Assembly (NCBI RefSeq): GCF_026283945.1
Contig: NZ_JAPDPC010000001.1
Location: 248,001 to 312,000, forward strand
Direction of reading: 5' to 3'
From: Dyella humicola
GTDB taxonomy: Bacteria > Pseudomonadota > Gammaproteobacteria > Xanthomonadales > Rhodanobacteraceae
DNA length: 64,000 nt
Notes under the pieces: model-generated
Seen by the model: the letters and a program-made list of their open reading frames with translations, nothing else
The model's database searches: none
Told to the model about the DNA's origin: nothing
Made by a program: the position numbers and the translations under genes
Shown: piece by piece, positions 9,536 to 18,557 of the stretch
Layout: every line of letters starts with the position of its first letter
Numbering within the stretch: position 1 is the first letter of the stretch

Positions 9536-10887
9536 GCGCGGCGCCGGCGCCAGGTGATCCATCCGCCGATGCCCAGCAGCAGCAGCGGCAACACGACCAG
9601 GAAGCCCAGGGTCACGCCGCTCAGCTGCGCCTGCGAAATTTGCAGCACGCGGTCCGGCGCGCCCCGCGGCGGCAAGTTGACCAGGGCGTCGTCGCCGAGC
9701 AGCCAGTCAAAGATGCGTTCACCCAGTGCGCGATTGCCGCCATTGCCCAAGAACGTGTTGGAGAGGAAGTCGCCGTCGCCGATCAGCACGACGCGCTGCT
9801 CTTTCTTGTCCGGGCTAGGCGAAAGCCGGGTCATCGCAAAGGCAAAGTCCAGCGGGCCCTTCAGCTCGCCGAGGCTGGCGTCGTACTGGACCGTGGAGCT
9901 TTGTGCATTGTCGATGGGTTTGAACTCGGTCCAGCTTTGCGCGCTGGAGCGCAGGAACGGCATCACGGTCCAGTCGCTGCGTGCGCTCACCGCCAGGGCA
10001 GAGACTTGCGGGAACAACGTGGTCAACGTCAGGCCGCGCGTGATCGGGTTTACCGGGTAGCTTCCCAAGGTGATCATGCGCGGGTCGTGCAGGCCCAGCG
10101 CCGCGCCCTGGCCATCGACGAGGACGCCGGGCAGCACGCGCACGCTCAGCGCATCGGCCAGCGACTGCAGATGCAGGTCATCGTTGCTCGGTTCGGTTAG
10201 CCACAGCAGGTTGCCGCCATTGGCGACGTAGTCGGTCAGCGCCTTCGCCGCCGCATCGGGCAACGCCAGTTCCGGGCTCGCCAGCACCACCAGGTCGGTG
10301 TGTTGCGGTACCGCGTTCACTTGGGAGAAATTCAGCGGCACGGCACGCATGCCGCGCCCTTCCAGCTGCGCCATGAAGGTGCCGAGGTCTGCATTGCCCT
10401 TGCCGTCGGCGCGGCGCTCGCCGTCACCGGAAACGAAGGCCACGATGCGCTCGCCGCCACGTGCCAGGCGTTCCAATCCATTCGTCATGCTGCGCTCGGA
10501 CAATTCATCCAGACGCTGCTCACGACCCAGATAATGGATGATCAGGGCGCCGTCGACCGTGATGCCCAACTCGCGCATCGCGGCCGGGTCCTGCTGCGGA
10601 TCGACGAAGCGCAGCGACAGGTCATTCTTCACGCGCTGATAGCGCTGCACGAAAAGGCTGATGGTGTTGCGCAGATCCCCTTGCGGGCTGGCGTAGCTGA
10701 CGATCTCCACCGGGCCACCGAGCGTCGCCAGTACGGCACGAGTTTCGGTCGACAGGCTGGCGCGGCCGCCGTAAGTCCAGTCCGTAGCGAACTCATACCG
10801 CATGGTGAGGTAGCCCAGCGCGCCCGCGCCAAGCAGCAGGGCCACGGCGAACAGCCAGCTGTTCAGATGTCGGAACAGGCGCGTCAT
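9532..10887 (-). CDS. GldG-like ABC-type auxiliary membrane protein
   Basis: The protein has 451 residues from the ATG at 10887, which overlaps the permease stop (ATGA). There is one N-terminal transmembrane segment near residues 10-28 and one C-terminal segment ('FLVVLPLLLLGIGGWITW'). Between them is a large extracytoplasmic domain of the GldG / ABC_transp_aux type ('RIVAFVSGDGERR', 'NGGNLLWLTEPSNDD'). The C-terminal tail WRRRRA is positively charged. The gene order ATPase-permease-GldG-like-DUF4340 supports one export or membrane-remodelling complex of unknown substrate. Confidence 0.8.
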   Translation of the reverse strand: MTRLFRHLNSWLFAVALLLGAGALGYLTMRYEFATDWTYGGRASLSTETRAVLATLGGPVEIVSYASPQGDLRNTISLFVQRYQRVKNDLSLRFVDPQQDPAAMRELGITVDGALIIHYLGREQRLDELSERSMTNGLERLARGGERIVAFVSGDGERRADGKGNADLGTFMAQLEGRGMRAVPLNFSQVNAVPQHTDLVVLASPELALPDAAAKALTDYVANGGNLLWLTEPSNDDLHLQSLADALSVRVLPGVLVDGQGAALGLHDPRMITLGSYPVNPITRGLTLTTLFPQVSALAVSARSDWTVMPFLRSSAQSWTEFKPIDNAQSSTVQYDASLGELKGPLDFAFAMTRLSPSPDKKEQRVVLIGDGDFLSNTFLGNGGNRALGERIFDWLLGDDALVNLPPRGAPDRVLQISQAQLSGVTLGFLVVLPLLLLGIGGWITWRRRRA

Positions 10888-11687
10888 CAGCCGCGCTCCC
10901 GCTCGGAGGCCAGGCGTTGCGTGGCAAGCGCCAGCGCGACCGCGATGACCAGCACGAACCACATGACGTCGGCGCTGGAAACCAGTCCACGCAGCAGCGA
11001 CTCCAGGTGATTGCTCATCGACAGCCAATTGAAAAAGCCGTTGCCGACGCCAGCCATCTGCGCGCCCAGGTTCACGCCAGCCAAGGCCAGTCCGAGCATC
11101 AGACTCATGGCGGCCGCCATGGCGGGAAGCGCCGTGAAGGCCGAGCAGGCCACGCCGATGGCGGCGAGCGTGGCCAGCATCAGCAACAGGCCCAGCGATG
11201 CGGACGCCAGCTTGCCCCAGTCCAGGGTGACGCCATGCGCGAGACTCAAGGGCATGACCAGTGCCAGCACCAGCCAGATCAGCAGCCACAACATCAGCGC
11301 GAAGTACTTGCCCAGCACGATATGCGAGGCGGGCAGGCCGGCGGCGAACCAAAGCGGCAAGGTGCCGTTGCTGCGCTCGCCGGCCAGGGTCGACATGGCC
11401 AGCAGCGGCACGATCACCAGCGCCAGCTCTGCAACACCGAACGGCAGCATGCCGCCGGTAAGGATGCTGCTCAACATCGGTATGCCGACCAGGTCGGTAT
11501 AGCCGGGGCCGCCGGGTAGCGCGGCAAGCTTGATCTGGCTGGCCAGGAAACCGCCCAACAGCAGCACGAAGCGCCAGGCCAGCAGGGCCAGCGTCAGTGC
11601 GGCGAGCACCCAGGCCAACGGCCGGACAAACAGGCGCCGAAGTTCCAGTCGCGTTACCGCGAACACGCCCATCAACGGCAGGCTCAT
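10887..11687 (-). CDS. ABC-2 type permease (GldF-like)
   Basis: The protein has 266 residues with about six hydrophobic helices, beginning near 'LAWVLAALTLALLAWRFVLL'. The conserved 'STLAGERSNGTLPLWFAAG' segment is characteristic of ABC-2 permeases. Its ATG overlaps the ATPase stop by 4 nt and its stop overlaps the next start, so the operon is translationally coupled. It would form the membrane channel with the ATPase encoded upstream. Confidence 0.88.
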   Translation of the reverse strand: MSLPLMGVFAVTRLELRRLFVRPLAWVLAALTLALLAWRFVLLLGGFLASQIKLAALPGGPGYTDLVGIPMLSSILTGGMLPFGVAELALVIVPLLAMSTLAGERSNGTLPLWFAAGLPASHIVLGKYFALMLWLLIWLVLALVMPLSLAHGVTLDWGKLASASLGLLLMLATLAAIGVACSAFTALPAMAAAMSLMLGLALAGVNLGAQMAGVGNGFFNWLSMSNHLESLLRGLVSSADVMWFVLVIAVALALATQRLASERERG

Positions 11688-12439
11688 GCGGCTTGCATCC
11701 GGTCGCGGTTCTCGTCGCCGCGCATGGCGATATCGAAGAAGGTCTGTTCCAGCATGCGGTGGTCGTCGTCTTTGATCGGGCCGTCGTAGCGCAACTGGCC
11801 TTCATGCAGGATGGCCACGCGATCGCAGGCGGCCGTCACCTCGGCCAGCAGATGCGTGGAAAGAATGATGGCAGTGCCGGCAGCAGCCTGTTCGCGGATC
11901 ACGCCACGCAATGCCGCCACTTGTACCGGGTCGAGCGCGTTGGCGGGTTCGTCCAGCACCAGCAGGGAAGGTTCATGCAGCAGCGCACAGGCCAGCCCCA
12001 GCCGTTGGCGTTGGCCCTGCGACAATACGCCGGCCAGTCGAGGGGCCAGCGAGCCCAGGTCGAGGCGCTCGATGATCTTCCTGCAGGCCTGTGCCAGGGC
12101 CGCGCCATGCAGGCCGCGCAGGCGCCCATGAGCGTCCAGATGTTCGCTGACGGTCAGTTCTGGCCACATAGGGGCACGTTCCGGCAGCCAGCCGATGGCA
12201 CGGCGAGCCAGTTCGGGATGCTCGATAAAGTCCTTTCCATTCAGCTTGATGCTGCCTTTATCGGGCACCAGGGCCCCGGCCACCATGGCCAGCGTGGTCG
12301 ACTTTCCCGCACCGTTGACCCCCAGCAAACCCAGTACCTGTCCCGAGTCCAGCTGCAGGCTGAGATCGGTCACGGCAGGTCGCCCGGCGCGGTGGCGGGT
12401 TATGTGATCCAGTTGCAGTACGGCGGTAGGCGCGGTCAT
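11684..12439 (-). CDS. ABC transporter ATP-binding protein (GldA-like)
   Basis: The protein has 251 residues. Walker A is 'GVNGAGKSTT' near 39-48, the signature region is 'LSQGQRQRLGLACAL' (a variant of LSGGQ), and Walker B is 'LLVLDEPANALDP'; the H-loop is 'STHLLAE'. It is the first gene of the four-gene minus-strand operon and energises the permease encoded next. The divergent neighbour is the desaturase at 12615. Confidence 0.92.
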   Translation of the reverse strand: MTAPTAVLQLDHITRHRAGRPAVTDLSLQLDSGQVLGLLGVNGAGKSTTLAMVAGALVPDKGSIKLNGKDFIEHPELARRAIGWLPERAPMWPELTVSEHLDAHGRLRGLHGAALAQACRKIIERLDLGSLAPRLAGVLSQGQRQRLGLACALLHEPSLLVLDEPANALDPVQVAALRGVIREQAAAGTAIILSTHLLAEVTAACDRVAILHEGQLRYDGPIKDDDHRMLEQTFFDIAMRGDENRDRMQAA

Positions 12440-12513
12440 TGCATGATTGTCACGGGACCCCCACTTATAGACAACTGGGTGAGGGCCCTAATGCGTGGCA
12501 CAGCACATTAACT

Positions 12514-12538
12514 TTGTCGCACGAAAGAGGTGCGACAA
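12514..12538. promoter_or_regulatory. Perfect inverted repeat upstream of desaturase (candidate operator)
   Basis: TTGTCGCAC (12514-12522), a 7-nt spacer, then GTGCGACAA (12530-12538) make a perfect 9-bp dyad between the divergent ABC operon and the desaturase. No gene runs into it, so an operator is more likely than a terminator. Confidence 0.5.
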
Positions 12539-12614
12539 TATTTTGCGTTGTCCATGCTGGCGGGTACGGAAACCCCTCGCATAGACTGATATTTCATACA
12601 CCTGGGTGTTTCCC

Positions 12615-13808
12615 ATGCTCGACGCAGTCCTCAATTTCTTGTCCAACGGCATCACGCATGCCGGTTGGCTCAGCATGTTGATCTACATGCTGGTCATGAC
12701 CCAGCTCACCATCTTCACGGTGACGCTGTACCTGCACCGCTGCCAGACGCATCGCGGTGTGGACCTGCACCCGGTGGTGGCGCATTTCTTCCGCTTCTGG
12801 GGCTGGCTCACCACGGGCATGGTCACCAAGGAGTGGGTGGCGGTGCATCGCAAGCACCACGCCAAGGTCGAGACCGAGGAAGATCCGCACAGCCCGCAGA
12901 TCTACGGCATCAAGAAGGTGTTCTGGGACGGCGTCTCGCTGTACCGCGATGCCAGCGAAGTGAAGGAAGACCTCGAGAAGTACGGCCGCGGCACGCCTGA
13001 CGACTGGCTCGAGCGCAACGTCTATGGCGCCCATCCGTATTGGGGTCCGACCCTGATGCTGGTGATCAGCTTTGCCCTGTTCGGCGTGATCGGCGCCGCG
13101 CTGTGGGCCGTGCAGATGATGTGGATCCCGTTCTGGGCCGCCGGCTTCGTCAACGGCATCGGCCACTGGTGGGGTTACCGCAACTTCGAAAGCGCCGACA
13201 CCGCGACCAACCTGATTCCCTGGGGTTTCTGGATCGGCGGCGAAGAGCTGCACAACAACCACCACGCCTTCCCGAGCTCGGCGAAGTTCGCCCTGCGCAA
13301 GTGGGAGTTCGATATCGGCTGGGCCGCCATCTGCGCTCTGCGTGCCGTGGGCCTGGCCAAGGTGCTGCGCGTGGCGCCGTCGCTGGACGTGCGCCCGAAC
13401 GTACACCTGCCGGATGCCGAAACGCTGAAGGGCGTGCTCACCCATCGCTTCCAGGCGATGACCGACTACTACCGCAACGTGATCATCCCGACCATGCGCG
13501 ACGAAGCGCAGCACGCCGGCGACAGCATCAAGTCGACGCCGCGCCGCATGCGCCGTGCGCTGGCCGACGGTGGTCGTTGGCTGGATAGCGAAGGTCGTGA
13601 CCGCATGCAGGCCGTGCTGGCTAAGCGTCCGACCTTGAGCACGGTGTGCGATTTCCGCGCCCGCCTCGCCGCCCTGATGGAGCAGCGCGGTCCCGACCAG
13701 GCGCTGAAGGGTCTGCAGCAGTGGGTCGCCGAAGCGGAGCAGAGCGGCATTCGCTCGCTGCAGGAATTCGCTGCTCGACTGAAGAGCTATTCGGTCGCCA
13801 ACGCCTGA
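12615..13808 (+). CDS. Acyl desaturase, membrane di-iron type (delta-9 desaturase-like)
   Basis: The protein has 397 residues from the ATG at 12615; a GTG three codons upstream is possible. It inserts a cis double bond into saturated acyl chains using oxygen and an electron donor. The three histidine boxes are visible: HRCQTH near residue 41, HRKHH near 80 and HNNHH near 215, with hydrophobic segments between them. The roughly 150-residue C-terminal extension after the desaturase core ('HRFQAMTDYYRNVIIPTM') is longer than in the minimal enzyme. A strong terminator follows. A second desaturase system (desTCB) lies at 62-64 kb. Confidence 0.9.
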   Translation: MLDAVLNFLSNGITHAGWLSMLIYMLVMTQLTIFTVTLYLHRCQTHRGVDLHPVVAHFFRFWGWLTTGMVTKEWVAVHRKHHAKVETEEDPHSPQIYGIKKVFWDGVSLYRDASEVKEDLEKYGRGTPDDWLERNVYGAHPYWGPTLMLVISFALFGVIGAALWAVQMMWIPFWAAGFVNGIGHWWGYRNFESADTATNLIPWGFWIGGEELHNNHHAFPSSAKFALRKWEFDIGWAAICALRAVGLAKVLRVAPSLDVRPNVHLPDAETLKGVLTHRFQAMTDYYRNVIIPTMRDEAQHAGDSIKSTPRRMRRALADGGRWLDSEGRDRMQAVLAKRPTLSTVCDFRARLAALMEQRGPDQALKGLQQWVAEAEQSGIRSLQEFAARLKSYSVANA

Positions 13809-13832
13809 TTGGTTTTGCCACCGAAGTGATGA

Positions 13833-13861
13833 AAAGCCCGCCGAAAGGCGGGCTTTTTTTT
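13833..13861 (+). terminator. Rho-independent terminator after desaturase
   Basis: AAAGCCCGCC (13833-13842), loop GAAA, then GGCGGGCTTT followed by a run of T. This is a textbook intrinsic terminator for the + strand gene. Confidence 0.95.
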
Positions 13862-13954
13862 ACGTCTGGATTCTCGTCAGCGGGGCGTGCCGTGACAGGC
13901 GCCCGCCTACTCGGCTTTAATGGGAAAGTTCTTGGGAGCGTGAGCGGGGCAAGG

Positions 13955-15064
13955 ATGGGCTTACGGGTAATTGTCATTGGAGCGACCGGTGTGTTCGGCT
14001 CTCGTATCGCGCAACGTCTGGCTCGCGATCCGCGTTTCTCGTTGACTATCTCCGGGCGCCGGTTGCCTCCGCTGGAAGCACTGCGTGTGTCGATGGGCGA
14101 TCCGCTAGTTCAGGTCGCAACGCTGGATGTCGAAGGTGATGATTTCCCGCGGGCCTTGGCGCAGCTCAAGCCGCAGCTGGTCATCCATACCGCAGGTCCG
14201 TTCCAGCGACAGGACTATCGCGTCGCCGAGGCGTGTCTGGCTTGTGACAGCGATTACATCGATCTGGCCGATGGCCGTGATTTCGTGTGCGGCTTTGATC
14301 GCCTGGATGAGTCCGCCAGACATGCAGGTCGCCTGCTGGTCAGCGGTGCATCCAGCGTGCCTGCCTTGAGTTCGGCTGTCGTCGATGCGCTAACGCCACG
14401 CTTCGGCAGGCTCGATCGTATCGAGCACGCGATCAATCCGGGCAACCGCACGCCGCGCGGTGATGCCACGGTGGCTTCCATCCTCGGTTATTGCGGTCGC
14501 CCGATACGAGTCTGGCGGCAAGGGCAGTGGGCAAACAGCCATGGCTGGATGGATAGCCAGCGCCAGGTGTTTCCCTTTGGTCGACGCCGAGTCGGCGTGT
14601 GCGACATTCCGGATCTCGAACTATTTCCTTCACGCTATCCGCAAGTGCGCACCGTCGTTTTTCGCGCTGGCCTTGAGCTGCCCTTGTTGCAGTGGGCTAC
14701 CTGGTGCGCTGCGGTGCTGGTGCGGCTTGGTCTTGTTCGCGACCTGGCATGCCACGCGCCCTGGATGCGGCGCCTGAGCGAGCGTTTCATCCGTTTTGGA
14801 ACGGATGTCGGTGGCATGAGCGTCGAGATGCGTGGCGAGGATCGAAATGGCGTGGCGCTCCACCTCCGATGGTGGCTAGAAGCGGATGCGGGCGACGGGC
14901 CGCAGGTGCCAGTGACGCCCGCTGTCGTGCTGGCGCGACAACTCGCGGACGGGAGGGTGGAGGCTAAAGGGGCGTTGCCGTGCATGGGGCTGCTCACGCT
15001 TGAGCAGATAACCGCCGGCTTTGACGGATTTGCGCTGCGTACAGGCTTCGAGCTAGTGCGCTAA
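13955..15064 (+). CDS. Saccharopine dehydrogenase-like NAD(P)-binding protein
   Basis: The protein has 369 residues from ATG 13955; a long in-frame upstream extension is non-coding because it crosses the terminator. The N-terminal Rossmann motif is 'VIVIGATGVFGSRIAQRLA', followed by 'VIHTAGPFQRQDYRVAEAC', the pattern of saccharopine dehydrogenase/reductase-like oxidoreductases of unknown substrate. Two hydrophobic stretches lie near residues 235-260. The convergent DUF393 and DUF4166 genes next door are frequent companions or fusion partners of this family, so a shared pathway is likely although not identified. Confidence 0.78.
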   Translation: MGLRVIVIGATGVFGSRIAQRLARDPRFSLTISGRRLPPLEALRVSMGDPLVQVATLDVEGDDFPRALAQLKPQLVIHTAGPFQRQDYRVAEACLACDSDYIDLADGRDFVCGFDRLDESARHAGRLLVSGASSVPALSSAVVDALTPRFGRLDRIEHAINPGNRTPRGDATVASILGYCGRPIRVWRQGQWANSHGWMDSQRQVFPFGRRRVGVCDIPDLELFPSRYPQVRTVVFRAGLELPLLQWATWCAAVLVRLGLVRDLACHAPWMRRLSERFIRFGTDVGGMSVEMRGEDRNGVALHLRWWLEADAGDGPQVPVTPAVVLARQLADGRVEAKGALPCMGLLTLEQITAGFDGFALRTGFELVR

Positions 15065-15074
15065 GGACTCTGAT

Positions 15075-15488
15075 CTATTCGATAAATCGCCAGGCCTGGT
15101 CGGGCTCTGGAAGTCGGCACTGGGAGCGCCTGCCGAAGAGCCGGTAGCGATGTCTGGCCATCCAGCGATAAGCGGGATCACGCAGGCCTGGCGGTACGGC
15201 ACGCACAGCAGCACTGGCGTAACGCCAGCGCCCACCGAGCTGCTTGAGCACGCGGGCGATCGCATCAGTATTGCTGAAGCCGTGGCCATCCTGCACGAGC
15301 AGGAACGACGATGGATCGTCGGGTGAGAGGCCGTGTGCGATAAGCAGGGATCGCCCCTGCGCGCCTTGCATGGCCGCGAGCCGAAAAAGGCCGGCGTGAT
15401 CGTGACGGAGAATGAAATCCACCCAGCGACTGCAGAGCACGCAGACGCCGTCGAATACGATGACGGGCGGACTGTTGTCACTGGCCAT
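15075..15488 (-). CDS. DUF393 / DCC-family thiol-disulfide oxidoreductase-like protein
   Basis: The protein has 137 residues. It starts with 'VIVFDGVCVLCSRWVDFIL', the Asp-x-x-Cys-x-x-Cys signature of the DCC (YuxK) family, so Cys pair CVLC is near residues 16-19. The remainder ('RLAAMQGAQG', 'DAIARVLKQLGGRWRY') follows the family pattern. The start overlaps the DUF4166 stop by 11 nt, showing a two-gene operon. The biochemical role is not established. Confidence 0.85.
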   Translation of the reverse strand: MASDNSPPVIVFDGVCVLCSRWVDFILRHDHAGLFRLAAMQGAQGRSLLIAHGLSPDDPSSFLLVQDGHGFSNTDAIARVLKQLGGRWRYASAAVRAVPPGLRDPAYRWMARHRYRLFGRRSQCRLPEPDQAWRFIE

Positions 15489-16035
15489 CGGCCAGCTCCA
15501 GCCAACCGCGATAGGCGACCAGTTGTCCGATCAGCGGCAGTCGCACATCGATATCAAAGGCATAACGCCCACCGTGCGCACCGCTGCGGGACAGCACGTT
15601 GCCGCACAACCAAGGCGGCAACGGCACGCCCAGCAGGCGGGCGCTGCACAACTTCCAGTCGATCACGTCGCCATCGCGGCGAAGTTTGAAGTGCAGCGAT
15701 ACCGGTCCGAGGCGTTCGCGCAGTTGCCTGCCGTCGACGCTGCGCAAGGTAGAGCGCATATGCCCGCTCGCAAAGCGCCGGATCCAGGTTTCCTGGCCAT
15801 TACGGCGTTCAATAGTAAGCGCCAGCGCCTGGTCGGGGCCGGGCTCGGGTAAGCGCAGCAGGCGTCTCAGCAGTCGCGCCGGCAGCCGTGAGCTACCTTC
15901 GACCGTCGCGTAGCCTGCGGCATGCACCCGCGCGTCATCGCCGTGCATGCGCCGAACGGGTGTTGCCAGCTGGCCCCATTCGGCGGAGCCAAGCAGCGAG
16001 TGGAACAACGCAGGGGGCATGGGCATCACGCGCAT
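15478..16035 (-). CDS. DUF4166 domain protein
   Basis: The protein has about 185 residues from the ATG at 16035. The frame can be extended to 16125, but that start would lie inside the rpmG terminator, so I prefer an internal Met; 16026 and 16020 are alternatives. It contains the DUF4166 pattern of two beta-rich halves ('ERRNGQETWIRRFASGHMRS', 'SARLLGVPLPPWLCGNV'). DUF4166 is often fused to saccharopine-dehydrogenase-like proteins, and such a protein is encoded convergently next door. Confidence 0.72.
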   Translation of the reverse strand: MRVMPMPPALFHSLLGSAEWGQLATPVRRMHGDDARVHAAGYATVEGSSRLPARLLRRLLRLPEPGPDQALALTIERRNGQETWIRRFASGHMRSTLRSVDGRQLRERLGPVSLHFKLRRDGDVIDWKLCSARLLGVPLPPWLCGNVLSRSGAHGGRYAFDIDVRLPLIGQLVAYRGWLELADGQ

Positions 16036-16122
16036 GATGCGTGGCGACGCGGGCGGCAGCAAGTTCGGGCCGGGTTTATCGGCATGTTCGGGGCGAGATG
16101 CCCTGGGGTCCGGCTTGGGCAA

Positions 16123-16150
16123 CAAAAAACCCGCCTTGCGGCGGGTTCTT
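16123..16150 (-). terminator. Rho-independent terminator of rpmB-rpmG
   Basis: Read on the minus strand, ACCCGCC-GCAA-GGCGGGT is followed by a T run (the A run at 16124-16129 on the + strand). It lies about 30 nt after the rpmG stop. Confidence 0.9.
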
Positions 16151-16182
16151 TGCGGAGACTTGATCGTAAGCCGCAGTGCGGA

Positions 16183-16350
16183 TTACTTGATCTTGCCTTC
16201 CTTGTAGATCACATGCTTGCGGACGACCGGATCGTACTTCTTGAACTCGAACTTTTCCGGCGTGTTCTTCTTGTTCTTCTGCGTGGTGTAGAAGTGGCCG
16301 GTACCGGCCGAGGAGATCAGGCGGATCTTGTCTTGTTTGCTATTAGCCAT
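16183..16350 (-). CDS. rpmG: 50S ribosomal protein L33
   Basis: The protein has 55 residues, too short for most ORF listings. It starts [16 protein letters not shown] and ends with the conserved '[19 protein letters not shown]' region. It lacks the Cys pairs, so it is the zinc-independent (C-minus) form. It follows rpmB after about 10 nt and is followed by a strong terminator. Confidence 0.96.
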   Translation of the reverse strand: MANSKQDKIRLISSAGTGHFYTTQKNKKNTPEKFEFKKYDPVVRKHVIYKEGKIK

Positions 16351-16360
16351 GGCTCAATCC

Positions 16361-16597
16361 TCAGACCTTTTCGCCGCGAGCACGCAGGTCGGCGATCACG
16401 GCCTCGATGCCATTCTTGTCGATGGTGCGCAGTGCGTGGTTGGAAACGCGCAGCTTCACCCAGCGGTTCTCGCTCGGGACCCAGAAGCGACGCTCATGCA
16501 GGTTCGGCAACCAGCGGCGACGGGTTTTATTGTTGGCGTGCGAGACGTTGTTGCCGGTCTGCACACCCTTTCCGGTGACTTGACATACACGGGCCAT
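16361..16597 (-). CDS. rpmB: 50S ribosomal protein L28
   Basis: The protein has 78 residues starting [20 protein letters not shown], the conserved L28 N-terminus. The upstream open frame continues to 17215 but is a shadow of secB. A consensus Shine-Dalgarno (GGAGGT) lies just before the ATG on the minus strand. It is the first gene of the rpmB-rpmG operon. Confidence 0.97.
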   Translation of the reverse strand: MARVCQVTGKGVQTGNNVSHANNKTRRRWLPNLHERRFWVPSENRWVKLRVSNHALRTIDKNGIEAVIADLRARGEKV

Positions 16598-16897
16598 GAT
16601 GACCTCCGTAATCGGTGTACCGCCCGTTAGCCAGGGCGACATCGGCCCAGCGGCGCTGTGCGCCACGCGATGCTGGAGGGTGTTGATTTCGGGGTCTGCC
16701 GTGAGGTCCGCATCGCGTCGCGAACGTGCCCGAAGCATCGGGTCGGCATAGTCGAGCCAGGCATTCTCCCAGAAAAACAGGGTCATGCGCAATATTTGCT
16801 CAGTTCGGGGGTATCCGCATGGCGGCCTGCGGGGATGTATGGAACAATCCAACTCTTTGCTCAACCGCATATCGCACTTTTTTACGAGGGATTTCCC

Positions 16898-17401
16898 ATG
16901 GCAGATTTCACCGCCAACGGCCCGGCCAATGGCCAGGCTGGCCAGCCGCAGCTGGTGTTGCAGAAGATCTATGTGAAGGACGTGTCCTACGAGGCACCCA
17001 ACGCCCCGCAGATCTTCCAGGAAGTGGGTGAAACGGAGGAGCAGCCGCAAGTGCAGCTGAACCTGGGCCAGAAGGCCGTCGACCTGGGCAACGACCTGTA
17101 CGAAGTGGTGCTCAGCTTGACCCTGACCTGCATGCTCGGCGAGCGCACGGCCTATTTGGCCGAAGTGCAGCAGGCTGGCGTGTTCGGCATTGCCGGCTTC
17201 AGCGAAGTCGACCACGCCGGCATCATCAACAGCTACTGCCCGAACCTGTTGTTCCCGTACGCACGCCAGGTGCTTTCGTCGCTCGTGCTGGAAGGCGGCT
17301 TCCCGCCGTTCCTGCTGCAGCCGATCAACTTCGATGCCCTGTTCGCCGAACAGCAGCGTCGCGTGCTCAGCGGCAGCGCCGCTCCGATGCTCAATAGCTG
17401 A
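16898..17401 (+). CDS. secB: Protein-export chaperone SecB
   Basis: The protein has 167 residues. SecB keeps precursor proteins unfolded and hands them to SecA. The family pattern is clear: '[20 protein letters not shown]' near 24-43, '[19 protein letters not shown]' and '[20 protein letters not shown]'. The start ATG at 16898 has GAGGG about 8 nt upstream. gpsA follows after 17 nt, as in E. coli and many other proteobacteria. Confidence 0.97.
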   Translation: MADFTANGPANGQAGQPQLVLQKIYVKDVSYEAPNAPQIFQEVGETEEQPQVQLNLGQKAVDLGNDLYEVVLSLTLTCMLGERTAYLAEVQQAGVFGIAGFSEVDHAGIINSYCPNLLFPYARQVLSSLVLEGGFPPFLLQPINFDALFAEQQRRVLSGSAAPMLNS

Positions 17402-17418
17402 TCCGATAGAGCCTGCTT

Positions 17419-18444
17419 ATGGAAGAGCGTCCGATCCTGGCCGTTCTCGGCGCCGGTTCCTGGGGCACTGCGCTGGCGGCCCTCGCCGCGCGCAACCAGG
17501 TGCCGACCCGGCTGTGGGGCCGTGATGCCTCCGCGTTGAAGGCGATGGCCGAAGGCCATCGCAATCATCGCTATCTGCCGGATGTCGAGTTGCCGGCCGA
17601 GCTGGTCTACGAGCCCGACCTCGCCGCTGCTTTGCGCGGCGCGCAGGTCGTGCTGATCGTGGTGCCGAGTCACGCGTTCGCCTCCATGCTGGAGGACATC
17701 GAGCCCTGGCTGGAGCCCGGTGCCCGCATCGCCTGGGCCACGAAGGGTTTCGAGCCGGGCACCGGCCGCTTCCTGCACGAACTGGTGGCCGAGCGTTTCC
17801 CGGGGCGTGCCGCGGCGGTCGTGACGGGCCCGTCGTTCGCGCGCGAAGTGGCCGCTGGCATGCCGAGCGCCGTCACCGTGCATTCCGACGACGACGCCTT
17901 CGCCCACGAACTGGCCTTGTTGCTGCACGCGCCGAACTTTCGCGCCTATTCGGGCAGCGATGTGTTGGGCGCGGAGCTGGGCGGCGCGATGAAGAACGTG
18001 TTGGCGGTCGCCACCGGCGTCGCCGACGGCATGGAGCTGGGCCTCAATGCCCGCGCCGGCCTGATTACGCGTGGCATGAACGAAATGCTGCGACTGGGCG
18101 TGGCCTTGGGCGCGCGTCCTGAAACCCTGATGGGCTTGGCGGGGTTGGGCGATCTGGTGCTTACCTGTACCGGTGACCTCTCCCGTAACCGCCGCCTGGG
18201 CCTGGCGCTCGGACGCGGCCAGGGCATTGCAGAGGCCGTTCGCGAGATCGGCCAGGTGGTGGAAAGCGTGCTCACGGCGGACGAAGTGGTCCGTCTGGCG
18301 ACCAAGCACGAGCTCGACTTGCCTATCAGCAGCGGCGTACGTGCTGTCCTGCACGGCGAGGTCACGCCGGCCGAGGGCCTCAAGTTGCTGATGGGGCGCC
18401 AGCAGAAGCCTGAGTATCCCAAGGGATTATTCGGTCCGTTTTGA
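17419..18444 (+). CDS. gpsA: Glycerol-3-phosphate dehydrogenase [NAD(P)+]
   Basis: The protein has 341 residues. It makes sn-glycerol-3-phosphate for phospholipid synthesis. The N-terminal nucleotide-binding motif is '[18 protein letters not shown]', the Lys-containing catalytic segment is '[18 protein letters not shown]' near 188-205, and '[20 protein letters not shown]' follows. It is coupled to secB. Confidence 0.97.
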   Translation: MEERPILAVLGAGSWGTALAALAARNQVPTRLWGRDASALKAMAEGHRNHRYLPDVELPAELVYEPDLAAALRGAQVVLIVVPSHAFASMLEDIEPWLEPGARIAWATKGFEPGTGRFLHELVAERFPGRAAAVVTGPSFAREVAAGMPSAVTVHSDDDAFAHELALLLHAPNFRAYSGSDVLGAELGGAMKNVLAVATGVADGMELGLNARAGLITRGMNEMLRLGVALGARPETLMGLAGLGDLVLTCTGDLSRNRRLGLALGRGQGIAEAVREIGQVVESVLTADEVVRLATKHELDLPISSGVRAVLHGEVTPAEGLKLLMGRQQKPEYPKGLFGPF

Positions 18445-18461
18445 GCTGTGAAGCCATGTGT

Positions 18462-18490
18462 CATCGTCCGACATCAAAAACCGGACGATG
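18462..18490. terminator. Hairpin after gpsA
   Basis: CATCGTCCG (18462-18470) and CGGACGATG (18482-18490) form a perfect 9-bp stem with an 11-nt loop, about 18 nt after the gpsA stop. There is no T run, so intrinsic termination is uncertain. Confidence 0.45.
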
Positions 18491-18557
18491 AGACGCGCAC
18501 TCGTGCAAGTCCCTTGCTAAGCTCAATGTTTTGGTCGCCCTAGCGGACTGAAAGCGC

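Noticed and set aside
16361-17215. 284-residue frame including L28
   Set aside because: Only its last 78 codons are real (rpmB); the upstream part is antisense to secB.
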